DNA of 64,000 bases. It comes from Methylobacterium haplocladii. Lineage in GTDB: Bacteria; Pseudomonadota; Alphaproteobacteria; Rhizobiales; Beijerinckiaceae. Made by a program: the position numbers and the translations under genes. Shown here piece by piece: positions 59,866 through 64,000 of the stretch; position 1 is the stretch's first letter; each line of letters begins with the position of its first letter. The notes under the pieces were generated by a model. That model saw only the letters and a list, made by a program, of their open reading frames with translations. It ran no database searches and was not told where the DNA came from. The DNA lies in the NCBI RefSeq assembly GCF_007992175.1, contig NZ_BJZT01000035.1:39531-103530 (forward strand), read 5' to 3'.

Positions 59866-62157
59866 ATGGCGGGGGAGCGCGCGGCAACGGCGGTACGGAG
59901 CCTCCCGGCTCGCGTCGCCGGCCGCCTGCCGACGCCCTCGCTCGCTCTCGGCGACCTCCGAAAGGCCTTCATCGGCGCGGTCGCGCAGGAGGCCGGGCAG
60001 CGCCGGCTGTTTCCCTGGCTGGCCGTGGCCTTTGGAGCGGGCATTCTGATCGAACTGACCGCCACCGACGGGCAGCCGATGCTCGCCGCGCCGCTGCTGG
60101 CTGCGGGTTGCGCGATGGCGGCGACCTTCGCCCTGCGCGCCCGGCCGGTGGCGTTGGCCCTGATGCTCGGGCTCGCCACAGCCTTCCTCGGCTTCGCGGC
60201 AGCGGCTTACCGCGTCGCCAGCGTAGCGAGCCCGGTGCTCGCCCGCACGATGATCGCGCCGCTGACCGGCCTCGTCGAGGCGCTCGACGAGCGGGAGCAG
60301 GGCGCGCGGCTGATCGTGAAGGTGATCGCGTTCGGCACCCTGGAGGAGGGCGGGCGCCCCACGCGGGTCCGCGTCTCCTACCGCAAGGCGCAGGCGATCA
60401 AGCCCGGCCACCGGATCAGCGCCGTGGCCCGGCTGCTGCCCCCACCCGAAGCCGCGCGGCCCGGCGGCTACGATTTCGCCCGCGATGCCTGGTTTCGCGG
60501 CATCGGCGCGGTGGGATCGCTCACGGGCCGGATCGACGTGATCGCGCCCGACGGGCCGCTGCCCTGGGGCCTTCGCCTGGCGGCCGCGATCGACGACGCC
60601 CGCAACGCCCTGACCCGCCGCATCACCGACGCCACCGGTGGACAGGGCGGCGCGGTCGCCGCCGCCCTCGTCACCGGCAAGCGCGGGCTGATCTCTCCGC
60701 AAACGAACGACGTGCTCCGAGCCGCCGGGATCTATCACGTGGTCTCGATTTCCGGACTGCACATGGTGCTCGCCGCCGGTGTCGTGTTCTGGCTGGTGCG
60801 GGCGCTGCTGGCGCTGGTGCCCGTTCTTGCGCTGACATGGCCGATCAAGAAGATCGCGGCCGGCGCGGCGATGGCCGGCGTCACCGCCTATTGCGCTTTT
60901 TCGGGCTGGGACATCGCGGCCGAGCGCTCCTGGATCATGACGCTGGTGATGCTCGGCGCGATCCTCGTCGACCGTCCCGCGCTGAGTATGCGCAACCTCG
61001 CCCTGGCCGCCATGATCGCGCTGGCACGCGAACCCGAAGCCCTCCTCGGCCCGAGCTTCCAGATGTCCTTCGGCGCCGTGGCCGGACTCATCGCCTGCGC
61101 GCCGCTGCTGAACGGGCGCGTGCTCGCCGGCGAGCGACGGAGCTGGCTGGGGCGAAGCCTCTCGTTCCTGGCGACGGCGGTGATCGGCACACTGGCGACG
61201 ACCCTCGTCGCGCAGATCGCGACGGCGCCGTTCTCGACCTACCATTTCCAGACCGTGCAGCCCTTCGGCCTCGTCGGCAACGCGCTGACCCTGCCGCTCG
61301 TCTCCCTCGTGGTGATGCCGTCCGCGGTGATCGGCATCCTCGCCTATCCCTTCGCTCTCGATCAGCCGGTCTGGTGGCTGATGGGGCAGGCAGTGCGCGG
61401 CATGCTCGCGATCTCGACCTGGATCGCCGGCTTCGGACAGGCGAACGTCGTCGTGCCGGCCTACGGACCCTGGGCGCTCGCATTGCTGGCGGCGGCATTG
61501 CTGTTCGCGACGCTGCTGGTCTCACGGTTGCGCTGGCTCGCCCTGCTGCCCGCGTTCGGCGGGCTGGCGCTTGCGGCAGTGCCGACGCGCTACGACGTCT
61601 TCATCGATCGCGGCGGTGCCGGCGCTGCGATCCGCGGCGCCGATGGACGGCTGGCCGTCCTCGGAAAGCCGCCGAACTTCGTGCTGGAGCAATGGCTCAA
61701 GGCGGACGGCGATGGCCGTCGGGCCGATCAGGTGGGGGCCGGGGACGGCGCACGGTGCGACAGGCTGGGCTGCACGATCCGCATGAAGGACGGGCGCTGG
61801 CTGGCGCTCGCCAAGGACAAGCGCGCGCTGTTCGAAGACTGCGCCCGCGTCGCCATTCTGGTGACACACCGCGATGCACCCCCGGGCTGCGCCGCCGGCC
61901 TGATCCTCGACCGCAAATTTTTTGCTCAGCACGGCGCGGCGATGATCCGCCTCGAAGCCGCCGGCCCGGTACTCGTCACCGTGCGAAAACCGGGACCGCC
62001 GCCACCCTGGCGCCCGCCCCCTGCCGTCAAGCGGCCCGCAGCCAAGCCGGAAACGCCCGTGCCCGATCAGCCGTCGGGTTTCGCGGCCTACGGATCGCCG
62101 GCGGCCGAGGACACAGTGGCCTCGGGCGCAGACGCTCCCGTTGAACCGCTTCAGTAA
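59866..62157 (+). CDS. comEC: ComEC/Rec2 family DNA-uptake channel protein, lacking a metallo-beta-lactamase motif
   Basis: The 763-residue membrane protein has the N-terminal DUF4131-like region (about residues 45-215). The competence domain follows with [77 protein letters not shown] and [16 protein letters not shown]. The C-terminal 170 residues have two Cys-containing segments ([17 protein letters not shown]) but no HxHxDH metal motif. It may import single-stranded DNA or be a relic. It overlaps lexA by 7 bases. Confidence 0.88.
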   Translation: MAGERAATAVRSLPARVAGRLPTPSLALGDLRKAFIGAVAQEAGQRRLFPWLAVAFGAGILIELTATDGQPMLAAPLLAAGCAMAATFALRARPVALALMLGLATAFLGFAAAAYRVASVASPVLARTMIAPLTGLVEALDEREQGARLIVKVIAFGTLEEGGRPTRVRVSYRKAQAIKPGHRISAVARLLPPPEAARPGGYDFARDAWFRGIGAVGSLTGRIDVIAPDGPLPWGLRLAAAIDDARNALTRRITDATGGQGGAVAAALVTGKRGLISPQTNDVLRAAGIYHVVSISGLHMVLAAGVVFWLVRALLALVPVLALTWPIKKIAAGAAMAGVTAYCAFSGWDIAAERSWIMTLVMLGAILVDRPALSMRNLALAAMIALAREPEALLGPSFQMSFGAVAGLIACAPLLNGRVLAGERRSWLGRSLSFLATAVIGTLATTLVAQIATAPFSTYHFQTVQPFGLVGNALTLPLVSLVVMPSAVIGILAYPFALDQPVWWLMGQAVRGMLAISTWIAGFGQANVVVPAYGPWALALLAAALLFATLLVSRLRWLALLPAFGGLALAAVPTRYDVFIDRGGAGAAIRGADGRLAVLGKPPNFVLEQWLKADGDGRRADQVGAGDGARCDRLGCTIRMKDGRWLALAKDKRALFEDCARVAILVTHRDAPPGCAAGLILDRKFFAQHGAAMIRLEAAGPVLVTVRKPGPPPPWRPPPAVKRPAAKPETPVPDQPSGFAAYGSPAAEDTVASGADAPVEPLQ

Positions 62158-62888
62158 CGGCGCACGAGGCTGACGAGGCGGCCCTGGATCTGAACGCGAT
62201 CGGGGCCGAGTACGCGGGTCTCATAGGCCGGGTTCGCCGCTTCGAGCGCGATCGACGAGCCTCGGCGGCGCAGGCGCTTCAAGGTCGCCTCCTCGTCGTC
62301 GATCAGCGCCACGATGATGTCGCCGGTCTGGGCGGTGTCCTGCTTGCGGATCACAACGAGATCGCCGTCGAGGATACCGGCCTCGATCATCGAGTCGCCA
62401 CGGACTTCCAGAGCGTAATGCTCGCCGCCGGCCAAAAAGTCCGGCGACATCGCGATGGAGTGGCTCTGGTTCTGGATAGCCGAGATCGGCGTACCGGCCG
62501 CGATCCGGCCCATCACCGGCACCATCACCGCGCGGCCGTCCTCGTCGAACACCTGCGTCGTCGTCGGCCTCGGCGGCGTGGCCTTGGCGCGTCCGCCTTC
62601 CACGACGCTCGGCGTAAACCGTCGCACCTCGGCCTGCGGCGGAGGTGCCTGCTTGCCGGTGATCGGCTCCGGGATCCGGATGATCTCGATGGCGCGCGCC
62701 CGGTTCGGCAGGCGCCGCAGGAAGCCCCGCTCCTCGAGCGCGGTAATCAGACGGTGAATGCCGGATTTCGATCGCAGATCCAGCGCATCCTTCATTTCGT
62801 CGAAGGAGGGGGGAACGCCGCTTTCGCTCATCCTCTGTTGAATGAACTGGAGCAGCTCCAACTGCTTGCGCGTCAACATGCGAGCCAC
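62151..62888 (-). CDS. lexA: LexA repressor
   Basis: The 245-residue SOS repressor has an N-terminal winged helix ([52 protein letters not shown]). A linker of about 45 residues and the S24 peptidase domain follow. The self-cleavage bond is Ala131-Gly132 in GRIAAGTP; the catalytic pair is S166 (VRGDSM) and K204 (ATLKRL). A second ATG at 62879 (MLTRKQ) could be the true start. A GTTC-N7-GTTC box lies upstream. Confidence 0.97.
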   Translation of the reverse strand: MARMLTRKQLELLQFIQQRMSESGVPPSFDEMKDALDLRSKSGIHRLITALEERGFLRRLPNRARAIEIIRIPEPITGKQAPPPQAEVRRFTPSVVEGGRAKATPPRPTTTQVFDEDGRAVMVPVMGRIAAGTPISAIQNQSHSIAMSPDFLAGGEHYALEVRGDSMIEAGILDGDLVVIRKQDTAQTGDIIVALIDDEEATLKRLRRRGSSIALEAANPAYETRVLGPDRVQIQGRLVSLVRRY

Positions 62889-62947
62889 CTGAAAGAGGCG
62901 ATCACCGGGCCACGGAACCGCCGAAACAAACCACGAACAGGTTAAGC

Positions 62948-62962
62948 GTTCTTCAAGTGTTC
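62948..62962. promoter_or_regulatory. Candidate LexA (SOS) box, GTTC-N7-GTTC
   Basis: GTTC at 62948-62951 and 62959-62962 are separated by exactly 7 bases, the direct-repeat form known for alphaproteobacterial LexA. It is 60 bases upstream of the lexA start, consistent with autoregulation. A GAAC at 62935 adds a further half-site. Confidence 0.6.
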
Positions 62963-63085
62963 CGCAAGCGGGAGACGCCGTCGAAAGCGGTTCGGGCGAA
63001 GGAAGGCTGCGTTTCCCGCTCCTGTGGACGTTTCAGGCGGGACGCCGTATTGCGCTGCGCAATGGACGTGGATGCCGACGGTGCG

Positions 63086-63733
63086 ATGGGGACCGAGAGT
63101 GGCAAGCGGATCGTGGTGCTTGCTCTCGCGGCAGCGGTCGGTGGCGCCGCGACGCTGACGCCGGCCCGTGCGAATGAGCCGGTTGCGATCCATCCATCCG
63201 AACCGAGGGCCGGGACCGAGCGCTTGATCGAGACCCTGAGTGCCCGTCTGCTCGCCGCCCACAGCGCGACTGCCGTGCTCGAAGCCTGGTGCGCTGAGCG
63301 CGGCCTCGCCATCGATCCGCGTCTCACCGCGGTCCGCGTCTCCGGACCGGAAAAGATGCTGTCGGATCTCCAACGGGAGCGCCTTGCCCTACGGCCGGAC
63401 GAGCCGGTCCGCTATCGGCGCGTGCGGTTGACTTGCGGGGGCCACGTCCTGTCGGAGGCGGACAACTGGTACGTACCAAGCCGCCTGACGGCCGAGATGA
63501 ACACGATGCTGGAGACGACCGAGGCTCCGTTCGGGCGCGTGGTGCATCCACTCGCGCCCACCCGTCGCAACCTGTCCCTCAAGATGCTCTGGACACCCGA
63601 AGAGCTCGAACCGCCCGGCCCTGAGAAAAAGCTGTTCTTCGTCGAGGCCGTGCTCTCGACGGCGGCCGGTATACCGTTCTGCGAGGTCGCCGAGACCTAT
63701 ACCGGCGCCGTGCTGGCGCGGGGCGAGCGCTAA
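63086..63733 (+). CDS. Secreted protein with chorismate-lyase-like fold pattern
   Basis: From ATG 63086, the 215-residue precursor has a signal peptide (MGTESGKRIVVLALAAAVGGAATLTPARA). The mature part contains PVRYRRVRLTCGGHVLSEADNWYVPSRLTAEMNTMLETTEAPFGRVVHPL, which resembles the chorismate lyase/UTRA-like superfamily. Being exported, it is unlikely to make 4-hydroxybenzoate. The ATGs at 63062 and 62957 are alternative starts. It ends overlapping the rfbA stop on the opposite strand. Confidence 0.65.
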   Translation: MGTESGKRIVVLALAAAVGGAATLTPARANEPVAIHPSEPRAGTERLIETLSARLLAAHSATAVLEAWCAERGLAIDPRLTAVRVSGPEKMLSDLQRERLALRPDEPVRYRRVRLTCGGHVLSEADNWYVPSRLTAEMNTMLETTEAPFGRVVHPLAPTRRNLSLKMLWTPEELEPPGPEKKLFFVEAVLSTAAGIPFCEVAETYTGAVLARGER

Positions 63734-64000
63734 ACGTCCTCGTTCAGCGGCTGCTCTTCCTTCGCGAGCCTCAGCAGGTTCTGGCCATAGGAGGTCTTGG
63801 CGAAGAGTTCACCGCGGGCGATGAGCTGGTCGCGGGTGATGAAGCTCTGCAGATAGGCGATCTCTTCGAGGCAGGCGACCTGGAGACCCTGTCGGTTCTG
63901 CAGGGTGCGGACGAACTCCGCCGCTTCCAGCAGGCTGTCGTGCGTGCCGGTATCGAGCCAGGCATAGCCGCGCGACATCCGCTCCACGTGCAACTGGCCG
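63730..64000 (-). CDS. rfbA: Glucose-1-phosphate thymidylyltransferase, C-terminal part (5' end beyond window)
   Basis: The visible 89 codons encode the RfbA C-terminal region: RGYAWLDTGTHDSLLEAAEFVRTLQNRQGLQVACLEEIAYLQSFITRDQL, typical of dTDP-glucose synthase of the dTDP-rhamnose pathway. The rest of the gene lies to the right. It is consistent with the surface-polysaccharide genes at the left end. Confidence 0.93.
   Translation of the reverse strand, partial: GQLHVERMSRGYAWLDTGTHDSLLEAAEFVRTLQNRQGLQVACLEEIAYLQSFITRDQLIARGELFAKTSYGQNLLRLAKEEQPLNEDV

Overview
The window is a GC-rich alphaproteobacterial chromosome segment, most consistent with Methylobacterium/Methylorubrum. The evidence is a full 14-subunit nuo operon in alphaproteobacterial order, a short ProS without an editing domain, an ATP12-type assembly factor, a DUF1467 gene, RNase J, a LexA gene with a GTTC-N7-GTTC box, and two ethylmalonyl-CoA pathway genes (methylsuccinyl-CoA dehydrogenase and methylmalonyl/ethylmalonyl-CoA epimerase). 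Species assignment is inference.

Layout. 1-7.6 kb: surface-polysaccharide genes (partial GT61 glycosyltransferase, two divergent paralogous GT4 glycosyltransferases), a YihY membrane protein, an EamA exporter and mcd. 7.6-11.8 kb: a phasin, a phasin-like protein with a long A/K/P-rich region, a DegP protease and HtpX. 11.9-23.6 kb: housekeeping and small genes (RarA, M32 carboxypeptidase, an Hsp70 relative, RluA-type pseudouridine synthase, HAD phosphatase, ATP12 factor, DedA, a CAP lipoprotein, tRNA-Asp). 24.0-39.7 kb: nuoA-N, with a GFA-family (formaldehyde-activating-like) gene between nuoC and nuoD. 39.8-45.6 kb: birA, rnj, mce, DUF1467, an acyltransferase and an MFS sugar transporter. 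45.6-53.7 kb: a candidate small RNA, proS, lolC, lolD and dnaE. 53.74-55.36 kb: a short, very A+T-rich islet holding a secreted poly-glycine peptide gene and a membrane/TPR-like protein. 55.3-64 kb: VOC protein, lipoprotein, gltA, gltX, comEC, lexA, a secreted protein and the 3' end of rfbA.

The genes connect mainly through central carbon and energy metabolism. Citrate synthase, methylsuccinyl-CoA dehydrogenase, the epimerase and the phasins all handle or store acetyl-CoA-derived carbon. A TTGCA/TGCAA-type motif lies upstream of the phasin gene (inside its predicted promoter), gltA and, in a partial form, mcd, so one acetyl-CoA/PHB-responsive regulator such as PhaR may act on all three. This is inferred from the sequence only.

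The least ordinary parts are the A+T-rich islet, a compact sRNA gene with promoter and terminator at about 45.63-45.81 kb, a palindromic repeat inserted in frame in birA, and several families of dispersed palindromic repeats in intergenic DNA. I see no CRISPR array, insertion sequence or prophage.
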